64,000 bases of DNA from 13-2-20CM-66-19 sp963824395 (GCA_963824395.1 CAWGPF010000001.1:310001-374000); one strand, 5' to 3'. Counted from the first letter of the stretch, positions 42,959-52,269 are shown. Made by a program: numbers and translations. The notes: generated from the sequence alone by a model not told the origin.

Positions 42959-44182
42959 ATGTCCGAAGCAGTTCGAGAGCCCGACGCGCCAGCGATTGCA
43001 GTGGTGGTAGTGCAACCGACACCGTTCTGCAACATCAACTGCAACTACTGCTATCTCCCGGGCCGCAACAACAAGGCCACAATCTCCGCCGACACCCTGC
43101 GAACGCTCTTTCAGAAGGTGTTTTTGTCGGGGTGGGCTGATGAACAAATCACGGTCATTTGGCACGCGGGCGAGCCCCTGGTAGTGCCGGTGTCCTTTTA
43201 CGAGGACGCCTTCACGCTCATCGACTCCCTGCGGCCGACCGAGATCCAGGTACGCCATTCATTTCAGACGAATGGGACGCTCCTTTCCAGGGCGTGGTGC
43301 GACCTGTTCAAGAAGTGGCATGTGGGTGTCGGGGTGAGCATCGATGGGCCGCGGCGGTTTAACGATGCGCACCGCTTGGGTCGCAACGGACGTAGCACAT
43401 TCGACAAAGCGATCGCCGGCATTCGCCTGCTACGCAGCGAGCAGGTGCCGTTTCATGTGATTTCAGTGCTGACCGATCAGAGCCTGGATGCCCCCCAGGA
43501 GATGCTCGAATTCTACCGTGAGGAAGGCATCGAGGACGTGTGCTTCAATGTTGAGGAATCCGAAGGCGATCACGTATCGGAGCTTTTTGCGAGCAAAGCT
43601 CCCCGGGAGCGCTTTCGGAGTTTCCTCGGTCACTTTTGGCGCGAGGCTCGGCGCGACGACCGGATTCACTTCATACGGGAAATCGACGGAGTCCTTCCCC
43701 GGGTCTTCCGCGCCGGTAACGATGAGCTTAAGAACGTGCAGGTCGAACCGTTCGCGATGCTAAACGTGGACTGCCACGGCAACGTTTCGAGCTTCTCCCC
43801 GGAACTCCTGGGACTCAAGAACGCAGCGTACAACGACTTCATCATCGGCAACGTGCGCACCCACTCGCTGGAGGAAATGCGTTCGAGTGCTGCAATGAGG
43901 GCCATGACCCGTGACATCCGGGCGGGCGTCGCCCGATGCCGCGACTCGTGCGAGTACTTCTCCGTGTGTGCGGGCGGCGCTCCTATCAACAAGCTCAGCG
44001 AGAACGGCTCGTTCGATAGCGAACGCACCGGGTTCTGCGCCATGACGCAGATGGTGCCAACGGACCTGATCCTCGAAGCCTTCGACCAGTTGCAGCGGCG
44101 CGCGGACACCCTATCTGCACCGCAAATGCTTCAGGAGTCATTGGCGCGCTCCGGTGCGCTACGTCCGGAGATGGCCATTTAG
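42959..44182 (+). CDS. grrM: GrrM-like radical SAM/SPASM cyclophane synthase
   Basis: 407 residues, 24 bases after the precursor. Radical SAM cluster C24, C28, C31 in CNINCNYCYLP; then IWHAGEPL, VRHSFQTNGTLLS and GVGVSIDGPRRFNDAHR. The C-terminal SPASM part has Cys at about 272, 327, 331, 337 and 360 (CHGNVSSFSPELLG, CRDSCEYFSVCAGGAP) for auxiliary [4Fe-4S] clusters. This is the enzyme type that installs carbon-carbon crosslinks in Gly-rich repeat peptides. Anaerobic sulfatase maturases have the same layout, but no sulfatase is nearby and the Trp-rich peptide is, so the RiPP role is preferred. Confidence 0.88.
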   Translation: MSEAVREPDAPAIAVVVVQPTPFCNINCNYCYLPGRNNKATISADTLRTLFQKVFLSGWADEQITVIWHAGEPLVVPVSFYEDAFTLIDSLRPTEIQVRHSFQTNGTLLSRAWCDLFKKWHVGVGVSIDGPRRFNDAHRLGRNGRSTFDKAIAGIRLLRSEQVPFHVISVLTDQSLDAPQEMLEFYREEGIEDVCFNVEESEGDHVSELFASKAPRERFRSFLGHFWREARRDDRIHFIREIDGVLPRVFRAGNDELKNVQVEPFAMLNVDCHGNVSSFSPELLGLKNAAYNDFIIGNVRTHSLEEMRSSAAMRAMTRDIRAGVARCRDSCEYFSVCAGGAPINKLSENGSFDSERTGFCAMTQMVPTDLILEAFDQLQRRADTLSAPQMLQESLARSGALRPEMAI

Positions 44183-44226
44183 TCCTGCTTCTACCTATTC
44201 CACCTCAAAGATGGAGCGTAACTATC

Positions 44227-44952
44227 ATGAATCGAATCATCGCCGCGACCGCAATCGCGGTCGGCATGGCACTGGTCACTTCGGGCAGCGTGGCCGGAGC
44301 GCAGACCGCGGCCCCGTCATCCACATCGGAGTCCGCGCAACGCACCGGTATGCCACCGATGAAAGTACCCCCGGTCAACGGTGGCTTCACCGACAGCCAG
44401 ACCCACGCCGTACTTCGCATCACGAGCGTGGAGATCATTCGCAGCACCCATGCCCCCTACCTGGACATCATTCGCGCACGAGGAGTCGCAAGTACCACCG
44501 GATGGGAAGAAGCTGAGCTCGTTCCGCTAACACGCGGAGTACCGGCTGACGGCGTGCTGCAGCTGATTCTGGTGGCGCGGCCGCCCGAAACTGCCTCCGA
44601 TGCCACAGGTTACGAGCCCGTGGAGGCCATCTTCCCTTTGGAAACCGACCACCCTTTCAAGGGGGTCAACGTTCACGCGGCCACCAACGCAGTCACTTTG
44701 ACCGCTCTGCCAGGCTATTCGGAGGGCAAAGCGATTGCGGACGACTGTGGCAAATGCGTAGGCAAGATCCTCGCTCCGAAGGGGAGCTCGGCCGGATCGC
44801 GCGGCACGGATTTCGTGCGGGAAGATCAGCTGCCTCCCGAGACACGCCTCGTGCGGCCTTCCGACGGAATGATGGAGACAGACTCAAATCCGAACCGTTT
44901 GACGCTCATTCTCGACAAAGACAGTCGAATCGTGACCGCCGTGTGGGAGTAA
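44227..44952 (+). CDS. secreted protein of unknown function, RiPP-linked
   Basis: 241 residues with a signal peptide (MNRIIAATAIAVGMALVTSG, cleavage near AGA). The mature part is beta-rich with a conserved-looking VLRITSVEIIRSTHAPYLDI and a CGKC pair near residue 178-181 (ADDCGKCVGK), possibly a disulfide or metal site. No known family recognised. It lies 44 bases after grrM on the same strand with GGAG upstream, so it is probably part of the RiPP operon; export, binding or protection of the modified peptide is possible. Confidence 0.6.
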   Translation: MNRIIAATAIAVGMALVTSGSVAGAQTAAPSSTSESAQRTGMPPMKVPPVNGGFTDSQTHAVLRITSVEIIRSTHAPYLDIIRARGVASTTGWEEAELVPLTRGVPADGVLQLILVARPPETASDATGYEPVEAIFPLETDHPFKGVNVHAATNAVTLTALPGYSEGKAIADDCGKCVGKILAPKGSSAGSRGTDFVREDQLPPETRLVRPSDGMMETDSNPNRLTLILDKDSRIVTAVWE

Positions 44953-45063
44953 CCCGAAGCTGAACGGCTTTCAGGTGGCCTGGATGGACGCGCGCGAGGT
45001 TCAACCAGGCCCGTTTTCCGTCATGACCTATTCTGCAAGAACAGCCTAAGAAGGAGTAATCAC

Positions 45064-45513
45064 ATGATCAAGACCCTCCACACACTCATGCTGCTGTCAC
45101 TGCTGACGATCTCGACCGTCAGTTGTGCAACCACGAGCCAGATCGCCAATAGCAGCAGCAACATGTGCATGAACGTGGTCAACCACGGTTCTCCCGAACC
45201 CGGCGCTCCAGTCATCATGAAGGTCTGCGATCCGTGGCAGAACCAACGGTGGTCATTCAATGGAAGCGGGCAGATCACGGGTGTTGGAGGCTTCTGCCTG
45301 GACGTACAGGGAAGCGCGCCCAACAACGGCGCCGCAGTCATCTACACCCCCTGCAACGGATCTCCGAGTCAGAATTGGACTGCCGGCAACGGCGCCATCG
45401 TAGGAATCGGCGGCAAATGCCTCGACGTGGGGGGTGGGGATCCAAATCAGGGCGCGCCGTTGGTAATCAACGCGTGCAACGGCGCGCCAAGCCAGCAGTG
45501 GGTCTCACACTAG
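45064..45513 (+). CDS. secreted ricin B-type lectin domain protein
   Basis: 149 residues. Signal peptide MIKTLHTLMLLSLLTISTV with a Cys (SC) just after, possibly a lipobox. The mature part is a single ricin-type beta-trefoil with three QxW motifs (QRW, QNW, QQW) and repeated CLDV/GxxxxGAPVIxxxC units, so it may bind glycans or cell-wall polysaccharide. AAGGAG stands ahead of the ATG. It may be the last gene of the RiPP operon (111-base gap), or independent. Confidence 0.78.
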   Translation: MIKTLHTLMLLSLLTISTVSCATTSQIANSSSNMCMNVVNHGSPEPGAPVIMKVCDPWQNQRWSFNGSGQITGVGGFCLDVQGSAPNNGAAVIYTPCNGSPSQNWTAGNGAIVGIGGKCLDVGGGDPNQGAPLVINACNGAPSQQWVSH

Positions 45514-45623
45514 GCCACGCTCCCTAGGCATAGGCTGGAAAGGTAGCGCGCGCAATGAGGCGCGGGAATTAGGACTGGCTCCGGGACCTGTAAGGGGTTG
45601 ATGCAAGGGAAACGTTCGCACGG

Positions 45624-48419
45624 TTACTGTGATTCCTCATTCTCGAGCCTTCGGAGAATGCGGCCAAAACCATGCCTGCGCGCGGTGTCCGCAAGTTCGT
45701 TACGTAAACTTGAACTGCCATCTCCGAGCTGCCTGAACTGAACTTCCCACGCCGCCAGCTTCGCCTCGAGCGACCAACCTATGAAATGACGGCGCTCAGC
45801 GTCTTCGGCGAGCACCAACAGCCGATCGACGGCATTTGTGCCATCAGGTCGTTCCTTGGCACCCAACCGCGCTATAGCAATATCGACTATATAGACCTCC
45901 TGGCGGGAGGTGATCGATCCTCGCAGTGTCTGGGCGCGGGAGAGCGCCTGATCGCGTCCGCGAGGATCGCCAAGGGCATCTTCGCAAACGGCGAGCATCG
46001 CCTGCGCGTCCGCCTCTCCTGTGCGCTCCTCCGCGGCCGCAAAGCCCTGACTCGCTCCTTGCAGACGCTTGCGCGCTTCTTTCCATTGACCCTCGTCCAT
46101 ATCTAGCTGGGCGAGCATCATCTGCGAGTTGTCCGTGTACGTCATGTTGCCCCCCACTCCAACCAGGCGTATGACTTCCTCGAATCCTCCCCGCGCCGCC
46201 TTAGCGTCTCCCCGGTCGGCGGCTATTAGCGCACAGGTGAAGCCGCTGAAGATCGCGAATTGCGGGTCCGTAAGCGTCGCCGCTTCTCGCTGTGCCTGTG
46301 CGCACGTGACGGCTGCCGCTGCGAGCTCACCGCGCATGCGCTGAACATCGGCGATATTGGTCAGGGTCCACGCCGTAGGGTGTCCCGCGCGCTCATACAA
46401 GGATACGACCTCGCGGTACTCCTGCAGCACCTCATCGCTGGCGGCATCGTCGCTCTCGATGGTGGCCAGCGCCTGAATGGTCCAGGACTGAAGGGACAGG
46501 TCCCCGGTCTCGCGCGCCAGGGCGAGTGCGTGATGCGCCGCCGCCTGAGCGCCGTCGCGGTCCCCCGAAAGCCACAACATGTTGGACAGTTGGCGGTAAA
46601 CATTGGCAACCCCGCCAAGATCCCCAATGCTCTGATCGAGCGTCATTGCGCGCTGGTACTCCTCGCGCGCCTCCTGGTTGTGGTCGAGGTTGCTCAGCGC
46701 GTAGGCCAGTTGCGCTCGCGCTGCAGCCTCACCGCGCGGATTGCGGATCTCCCGATACGCGCCAATCGCGGCGTTGAACGCGGACCTTGCTTCCTCGTTC
46801 TGGTTCAGGAGCGTTTCGGCGGTGCCCAGAGCGCGCTGAGCATCCGCCGCAAAACCTGTGGCGTCACGTTGCTGCGCCAGCTGTAGGGCACCTGCGGCAT
46901 GGTGCTCGCTGCCCTTGGCATCATTTAAGGCTAGCGCGAGTCGTGCAGCCTCAAGTTCGAGCCGCGGGTCTTCCCGGGCGCGAGGCAGTTGTCCAAGTTC
47001 TCGCAGACTCGTCTGCGCGTCGGCCGTGGCTCCGGCTGAGATCTGGGAATCAACGATCTGCAGGCGATATTCGAGATCGCGCGGATTCATCAGCGCGAGT
47101 TTCTTCCAGGCCTCCACTGCTTTAGGCCACTCGGCATGGGCGGAAGCGCGGACCGCTTCCACCTGCAGTTGCTGCTCGACCGGCAAATTGGTGGCGTGCT
47201 GAGCGGCCTGCTCGGCTGCCGCCAGCGCTTTGTCGCGGTATCCGAGCCCTGACCAGGCTTGCGACAGATACATGTAGGCCGGGGCGTAACCGGGTGCCTC
47301 GGCGATGGCTTCCAGCAATTCATCACGGGCGCGCGCCGGGTCGTAATGCTGGAGCGCGTCCAGCGAAAATCCGACTCGGCGTGCGACATCCACGCTAGGG
47401 GGTTGGGCATTGGCGATCAGGCCAAGGGCTACAGGATCCGGTGATGCCGCGCCGAGCTTGGCGCGCAACGTACCACCTTCCCGGCTCACGAGGGCAATCA
47501 GGCCCGAGAGCTCTGCATGGCTGGAGAATGAGCCCACGAGGCTTCCGGTGTGCGTATCTTGAAGGGCGAGATCCAGGCGCAACGGCGCCTCATCCGCGGA
47601 CCCCGTCACCAGATAGCTGCCGGTGATGACGTAATCGGCATCCAACCGCCGGCGCAGACGCCCCAGGGTCTGGGCGGAGAAACCGCCCGTCACCGGAAGC
47701 GTGAGGTCGGCGCTGGCGTTGTGCACGAGTTCATCAGGCACGACCTGTATATCGTTCGTAACGGTCAGCTCAGTAGCGAGCATCTCGCTGAGCGCCGGAC
47801 CGAGCCAGGCATCCTTTGCGTTTCGGGACAGGTTGCTGAAGCCGACCACCGCCACGGTGCGTCCGGCGTGTTGCGGGGCGGGCCCTTGCCGACCGATCCA
47901 GTACGCGCCGAATAGGCCAGCGACTGTGAGCGCGGCGATGCCGCCGAAGATCCAGACAAGTCTTCTCGTTCTGGATGGTCGCACGATTGTTGGAACTGCG
48001 GCTCTTGGAACGGCCCACGTCGGGGTCCCTTCCGAAGGGAGGACCAGTGGCTCCGGGACCGGTGCCGGGGCCGGCCCTCTCAGAGGCGAGGCGCCTACCG
48101 TTACCGGTGCGATGAAACGATAGCCTGCCTTCGGTACGGTCTCGATGAAGTGCGAATCCTGCTCCCGGTCTCCCAGAGCCCGCCGGATGAACCAGATGTG
48201 CTTGGTGAGATTGGATTCCTCCACGAAGCCCCGCGGCCACAAGGCTTTCATCAAGTCGTCTTTGCTCACTACCTGGCCGGCACGTTCAACGAGCAGCACC
48301 AGCGTGTCGAAGACCTTCGGCGTCAGCGAGATCGGCCGACCGCCCTCGGACAGGCGGCGCTCGCCCGGCTCCAGCTCGAAGCCCTGGAATCGATAGATGG
48401 GTTTTCCCAACGCTGACAT
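45624..48419 (-). CDS. CadC-like membrane-bound winged-helix/TPR regulator
   Basis: 931 residues from ATG 48419 (MSALGKPIYRF); the longer frame is unsupported. Residues 8-105 are an OmpR-type winged-helix domain (LTPKVFDTLVLLVERAGQVV, FIRRALGD, IETVPKAGYRF). A proline-rich linker leads to a transmembrane helix at about 154-176, then a TolB-like part (TVAVVGFSNLSRNAKDAWLG) and many TPR repeats filling the remainder. It senses through the periplasmic TPR part and regulates transcription at the membrane. Targets unknown; the LCCL gene at 48561 is divergent and an obvious candidate. Confidence 0.85.
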   Translation of the reverse strand: MSALGKPIYRFQGFELEPGERRLSEGGRPISLTPKVFDTLVLLVERAGQVVSKDDLMKALWPRGFVEESNLTKHIWFIRRALGDREQDSHFIETVPKAGYRFIAPVTVGASPLRGPAPAPVPEPLVLPSEGTPTWAVPRAAVPTIVRPSRTRRLVWIFGGIAALTVAGLFGAYWIGRQGPAPQHAGRTVAVVGFSNLSRNAKDAWLGPALSEMLATELTVTNDIQVVPDELVHNASADLTLPVTGGFSAQTLGRLRRRLDADYVITGSYLVTGSADEAPLRLDLALQDTHTGSLVGSFSSHAELSGLIALVSREGGTLRAKLGAASPDPVALGLIANAQPPSVDVARRVGFSLDALQHYDPARARDELLEAIAEAPGYAPAYMYLSQAWSGLGYRDKALAAAEQAAQHATNLPVEQQLQVEAVRASAHAEWPKAVEAWKKLALMNPRDLEYRLQIVDSQISAGATADAQTSLRELGQLPRAREDPRLELEAARLALALNDAKGSEHHAAGALQLAQQRDATGFAADAQRALGTAETLLNQNEEARSAFNAAIGAYREIRNPRGEAAARAQLAYALSNLDHNQEAREEYQRAMTLDQSIGDLGGVANVYRQLSNMLWLSGDRDGAQAAAHHALALARETGDLSLQSWTIQALATIESDDAASDEVLQEYREVVSLYERAGHPTAWTLTNIADVQRMRGELAAAAVTCAQAQREAATLTDPQFAIFSGFTCALIAADRGDAKAARGGFEEVIRLVGVGGNMTYTDNSQMMLAQLDMDEGQWKEARKRLQGASQGFAAAEERTGEADAQAMLAVCEDALGDPRGRDQALSRAQTLRGSITSRQEVYIVDIAIARLGAKERPDGTNAVDRLLVLAEDAERRHFIGWSLEAKLAAWEVQFRQLGDGSSSLRNELADTARRHGFGRILRRLENEESQ

Positions 48420-48560
48420 GCACTTACCGGCTTTGTGGTGTGCGGCAATCAGTTTGCCAGAAAAAGGCCAGTGAGACGGCAGGACTCGATCCGCCCTATC
48501 ACCCAACCTCGCTGCTCGGTAAACGGGCGCGCTCACGAGAGCTCCCCTGGAGGCAGACTG

Positions 48561-49010
48561 ATGGGGACAAGTTGGGCTGGCAGACAGCAGCACTTCGCCG
48601 CGCAGGGGCTGTGGCCTGCGCTTCTCTTGGCCGCCTGGTCGGCCCTCAGCGCCACTCCTGCCCCTGTTCCGGCAATCCACGACATCGACTGGCGCACGAG
48701 CCCGCTGGACCTGAACCTCCGCGGCTTCAACGGGGAGCGCTTCCAGTTTCGCTGTCCGCCCGGAAAAGCCGCACCCGGGCAGGTGATCGGCATCGGCCCG
48801 TATACCGATGGCTCGTCTATCTGCGCCTCCGGCGTTCATGCCGGTGTCATCCGCGCCGCGGTCGGTGGCCTCGTGACCATCGAGGTGCGCCCTGGGGAGA
48901 TGCACTACGCAGCGTCTCTCAGTCATTTCGTGCAGAGCGAAGGCTACGACAAGTTCTGGAGCGGCAGCTTCCTGGTGATCCCGGAAGCCACCGCTCCCGA
49001 CATGCCCTGA
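48561..49010 (+). CDS. secreted LCCL-domain protein
   Basis: 149 residues from the ATG at 48561, with GGAGG upstream. A signal peptide (LWPALLLAAWSALSATPAP) precedes a single LCCL-like domain: FQFRCPPG, IGPYTDGSSICASGVHAGVI, GGLVTIEVRPG and YDKFWSGSFLVI. LCCL modules are mostly known from animal proteins (Limulus factor C, cochlin) and occur sparsely in bacteria; they may bind lipopolysaccharide. It is 141 bases from the divergent CadC-like regulator. Confidence 0.75.
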   Translation: MGTSWAGRQQHFAAQGLWPALLLAAWSALSATPAPVPAIHDIDWRTSPLDLNLRGFNGERFQFRCPPGKAAPGQVIGIGPYTDGSSICASGVHAGVIRAAVGGLVTIEVRPGEMHYAASLSHFVQSEGYDKFWSGSFLVIPEATAPDMP

Positions 49011-49064
49011 TGCGCGCCGGGCTCAAGAGGCGCGCTTATCCAAAAACCAACTGGGAGTTGCATC

Positions 49065-49847
49065 ATGAAAACTAGACTCTTTCTGGGCTCATTGTTGTTA
49101 TTGACTGCGGGGGCGGCGTACGCGGCCGAAAATCCCTGGGTTGGTACCTGGAAGTTAGATCCGGCCCAAAGCCACCTCGCTGGCGACACGTTCACCTATT
49201 CCAAAGGACACGGATCGCTACTGCATTTCTCCGACGGTGTCGTGGCCTATGATTTCGGTACCGACGGCAAGGACTACAAGTCTGCTTACGATCGAACCAC
49301 TACATGGACCCAGACCGGGCCGAATTCCTGGGATTCGGTAACCACACGCAAGGGCAAGGTTCTCGGCAAGGCGCAGCGCACGCTCTCAGCCGACGGGAAG
49401 ACCCTGACGGTTCATTACACCGGCACCCGCCCGGACGGCGCCCCGTTTGATGACCAAGATGTCTATACGCGCATTACCGGTGGCGCCGGCCTCATCGGGA
49501 CCTGGAAGTCGGTCAAGGTGGGTCCGACTGGTGGACCACAGACCTTCGTCATCTCTTCGCCGGCTCCAGGGGTTCTGCATTACGAAGTCCCGGATCTGCA
49601 GGCCCACGCCGAGGGCGCCGCGGACGGGACCGATCACCCGCTCACAGGTGGCAACACCCCTGAAGGAATGACGATAAGCTTTAAGCTCGTGACCCCCACG
49701 CAGATCAAGTACATCATCAAGGTCAACGGCAAGGAGGACTCCGAGGGTGTGCAAACGCTGGCTGCCGATGCTCGCTCCTATACGGATGTGGGTTGGAGCG
49801 CCGGCAAAGAGAATGAAAAGCAGACCGCCGTCTTCGTAAGGCAGTAG
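49065..49847 (+). CDS. secreted hypothetical protein
   Basis: 260 residues; signal peptide MKTRLFLGSLLLLTAGAAYA, mature start AENPWVGTWKLDPAQSHLAG. Two lipocalin/avidin-like beta units with VGTWKLDP and LIGTWKSVKVG starts, and KAQRTLSADGKTLTVHYTG. These proteins occur widely in soil bacteria, function unknown. It follows the LCCL gene by 54 bases on the same strand, so both are likely exported together. Confidence 0.7.
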   Translation: MKTRLFLGSLLLLTAGAAYAAENPWVGTWKLDPAQSHLAGDTFTYSKGHGSLLHFSDGVVAYDFGTDGKDYKSAYDRTTTWTQTGPNSWDSVTTRKGKVLGKAQRTLSADGKTLTVHYTGTRPDGAPFDDQDVYTRITGGAGLIGTWKSVKVGPTGGPQTFVISSPAPGVLHYEVPDLQAHAEGAADGTDHPLTGGNTPEGMTISFKLVTPTQIKYIIKVNGKEDSEGVQTLAADARSYTDVGWSAGKENEKQTAVFVRQ

Positions 49848-49858
49848 CGATTCGAGGT

Positions 49859-49894
49859 GATCGACCGGAGCCGCCATGCAGGCTCCGGTCGATC
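49859..49894 (+). terminator. strong inverted repeat after the secreted protein gene
   Basis: Arms GATCGACCGGAGCC and GGCTCCGGTCGATC form a perfect 14-base-pair stem with an eight-base loop, 12 bases after the stop codon. No U tract follows, so it may act bidirectionally or stabilise the transcript. The remainder to 50124 shows no gene. Confidence 0.6.
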
Positions 49895-50124
49895 ATCGGC
49901 GGATCCGTCTGGATGCATGCTCGGGGCTGTCGTTCATATCTCCAGGATCGCAACGACCCTCTGAGAATCGTCACCACCAAGTCGTGATGGAAATTCAACA
50001 AGGCGGCCCAAGATCCTGACCAGCAATTCACCGGGCCTTAGTTTGGGACGGTTTTCCTCCAGCAATTTTTAGATCTTCCAAGCCTCCCGGCGCTCACAGC
50101 CCAAACAGCCTCATGACGCAAATC

Positions 50125-50580
50125 TCAATGCCAGTTGCCGATCCTGACGTCGTCAGGGCTAGGATTGCCTTTCCCGGTCTCCACAAATGACTTCAGGCTC
50201 ATCAGAAAGATCGCCCACTTGGTGCTGCAGTGGTACATGAATTCCACCGGTGCACCCCAACCTTGGTGATTGAAAAGGACGATGGAATAGTCGCCCTCTT
50301 GCTTGAGATCGAAACTGATCTTAGTTCCTACCCATTCTGCAGGTCCTTCAGTCACCTGCCAGAGCACGCGCTTGCCGGGCTGCAGCTCGAGAACCTTCAT
50401 GTCAAAGCCGCCGATCTCCTTACCGTCGCTGCTGAAGCGGAACTTAAGCAATCCGTCGACTTTGCTTTGCCCTTGCGTATCGGTGGTCCACCAGCCCGCT
50501 GCGCCTTCGCGCGTAGCCAGCGCCTCGTAAACCTCACCCAGGGATGCCTTGATTCCGACCCTGTGCAGAATATCGCCCAT
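50125..50580 (-). CDS. SRPBCC/AHSA1-type (START-like fold) protein
   Basis: 151 residues from the ATG at 50580 with GAGGAG at good spacing. HRVGIKASLGEVYEALAT, GWWTTDTQG, RFSSDGKEIGGFDMKV and the late helix region WAIFLMSLKSFVETGKG are the marks of the AHSA1 subgroup of the Bet v1-like fold. These bind hydrophobic ligands or act as stress proteins. No clear operon partner. Confidence 0.8.
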   Translation of the reverse strand: MGDILHRVGIKASLGEVYEALATREGAAGWWTTDTQGQSKVDGLLKFRFSSDGKEIGGFDMKVLELQPGKRVLWQVTEGPAEWVGTKISFDLKQEGDYSIVLFNHQGWGAPVEFMYHCSTKWAIFLMSLKSFVETGKGNPSPDDVRIGNWH

Positions 50581-50739
50581 GATATTTCTCCTCTCGGGTT
50601 GACTGAAAACGCCACGTGCGTCGTCATGGCCCATAGTATTGAGGCGAACCCTTGATAGGTGGGAGTAACAAGTGTGTCAGGAATCCCTCGGCGCGAGCGT
50701 GTGTATGCCGCGAGTTAATGGGAATGAACAATGGGAAGC

Positions 50740-50953
50740 TGGGGTTCTCAGCAAAGACTTCGAACCATCCGGGCACTCGACGTCGTGACTGAGCGCGGAC
50801 GCCTGATGATCCCTCCGGATGTGATGATCCCCACTCATACGCCAGGCATTCCGGCGCCGCATCGAACTAAGTCGCGGCGATCACATAGGCTCGCTGTAAC
50901 TCCTCGCCCCGAGCCTGATCGGCCACCTTGTAGCGGATGTATTCAACAACCAT
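50740..50953 (-). pseudogene. decayed antibiotic-biosynthesis-monooxygenase-like (ABM) gene
   Basis: From an ATG at 50953 with GGGAG upstream the frame reads MVVEYIRYKVADQARGEELQ and so on for 28 codons, then a TAG at 50867-50869. Past this stop the same frame still resembles the family (FDAAPECLAYEW, then GWFEVFAE) with missing pieces. ABM proteins are normally about 100 residues. I read this as a gene inactivated by a stop and small changes. The rest of 50581-51099 contains nothing convincing. Confidence 0.6.
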
Positions 50954-51099
50954 CGAATTGCTCCCGTCCCAGCGTGGTCTGGGTCAATGGCGAAGCGCAA
51001 AAACCGCAGCAGGGGACAAGCCGAGGCGTTCGTGGACGCCGGTCCTTGCGAACTGCGCCGCGGGCAATACGATGACGCGCGACAAAAGAGCTCGTAAGG

Positions 51100-52269
51100 T
51101 CAGTTGACCCGGGTCTGGTCCGAAATCCAGTTGGCTTCCCAGTTCTTGCCGCCGTCGTCCGAATACAATTGCTCGAAATGCGGTGATTTGGACATCAGCG
51201 ATGACCAGTCGAACTTAACCATGACGCTTTTGTCATCGAGCACGTCCTGCGCGTAGAACTCGCCATGACCCGCCTTGAACTGTCCGATTTGCGGCACCAC
51301 GACGAGTCCGTCGCTGCTGTTGGCCCAATACAGGCGCCAATCGTGCGTCTTGGGATTAAAGAGCCGCACCGTGAGACCCTCTATGTGCTTTGTGGGACCC
51401 TCTAAATTGATCGTGTCGAGCTGGGCGCGGCCGTGCCAGAGTGGTATGCACTGGCCGAGCCCTGTGTAATCGACCCACTGAGTTGAGCCGCTAAGGGCCT
51501 TGCGCACCTTCAAGCGAAAACTCCAGCGGCCCAGTAGCGGTTCGAAGTCGCGTTGTCCGGGCTGCTCGTCTACGGTTTCCGCGCCCGAGGAGGTCGCGTC
51601 CTCGGCATCGCCGATGCGCACCATGTCCGAGAGCCAGTTGACCTCCCAACTCCTGCCACCATCCTCCGAAAACGCTTGCTCGAAATGCGCGGAAGTCGGT
51701 GTGATCTTGGACCAGACGTAGCGCACCAGGACGCCCTTGCCGTCGGAGTTGTCCTGTGCATAGAACTCGCCCTGACCGTGATCGAACTTACCAACGTACG
51801 CGCTCGACAGGATTCCGTCGCGCCTGCTCGCCCAATACAAACTCCACAACTTCGTTACCGGGTTGTAGGTACGCAACGTCAGTCCCTCTACGTGGTCGTT
51901 CGGACTGTCGCTGAAAAACTCGTTGATATTCGCGCGACCGCCCCAGACTTTGCGATAGATCCCGTAGCCGTCGGACTCCGTCCAGCGGTCGGTTCCGTTC
52001 ACCTTGCGCTTCAAGTGCACCTTCCAGCGTCCGAAGAGAAAGTCGAAGTCGTGTTGACCGTCCCGAGACAAAGAGCTGTTCGGAGCATCATGCTTGTTCG
52101 CGGCCGCAGCTTGGGTCCAACCCAGGCCGGATTGCACGGATAGGAGTGCCACCGCGGCGATCGTGCAAAGCTTACCGTGTCCGCATGTAGCCTTTGTCCT
52201 CTTCCTTAATGTATTTCGATCGGCATCCGTCGGACGGGATGAAGGGAACGGTAGCGTGGAGGTCGTCAC
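51100..52269 (-). CDS. secreted protein with two tandem homologous domains
   Basis: 389 residues. After an Arg-rich N terminus there is a signal segment (LCTIAAVALLSVQSGLG). Two repeats of about 145 residues follow: domain 1 opens with HDFDFLFGRWKVHLKRK and ends VNWLSDMVRI, domain 2 opens with RDFEPLLGRWSFRLKVR and ends ANWISDQTRV. Both share HxEGLTxRxxNPxTxxWxLYWA and GxGEFYAQD. The unit looks like the DUF1579-like/lipocalin-type family. Function unknown. Internal duplication is clear from the sequence. Confidence 0.7.
   Translation of the reverse strand: MTTSTLPFPSSRPTDADRNTLRKRTKATCGHGKLCTIAAVALLSVQSGLGWTQAAAANKHDAPNSSLSRDGQHDFDFLFGRWKVHLKRKVNGTDRWTESDGYGIYRKVWGGRANINEFFSDSPNDHVEGLTLRTYNPVTKLWSLYWASRRDGILSSAYVGKFDHGQGEFYAQDNSDGKGVLVRYVWSKITPTSAHFEQAFSEDGGRSWEVNWLSDMVRIGDAEDATSSGAETVDEQPGQRDFEPLLGRWSFRLKVRKALSGSTQWVDYTGLGQCIPLWHGRAQLDTINLEGPTKHIEGLTVRLFNPKTHDWRLYWANSSDGLVVVPQIGQFKAGHGEFYAQDVLDDKSVMVKFDWSSLMSKSPHFEQLYSDDGGKNWEANWISDQTRVN

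Noticed and set aside
42959..44182. anaerobic sulfatase maturase
   Set aside because: Same overall family, but no sulfatase nearby and a W-X-N-rich precursor stands directly upstream.
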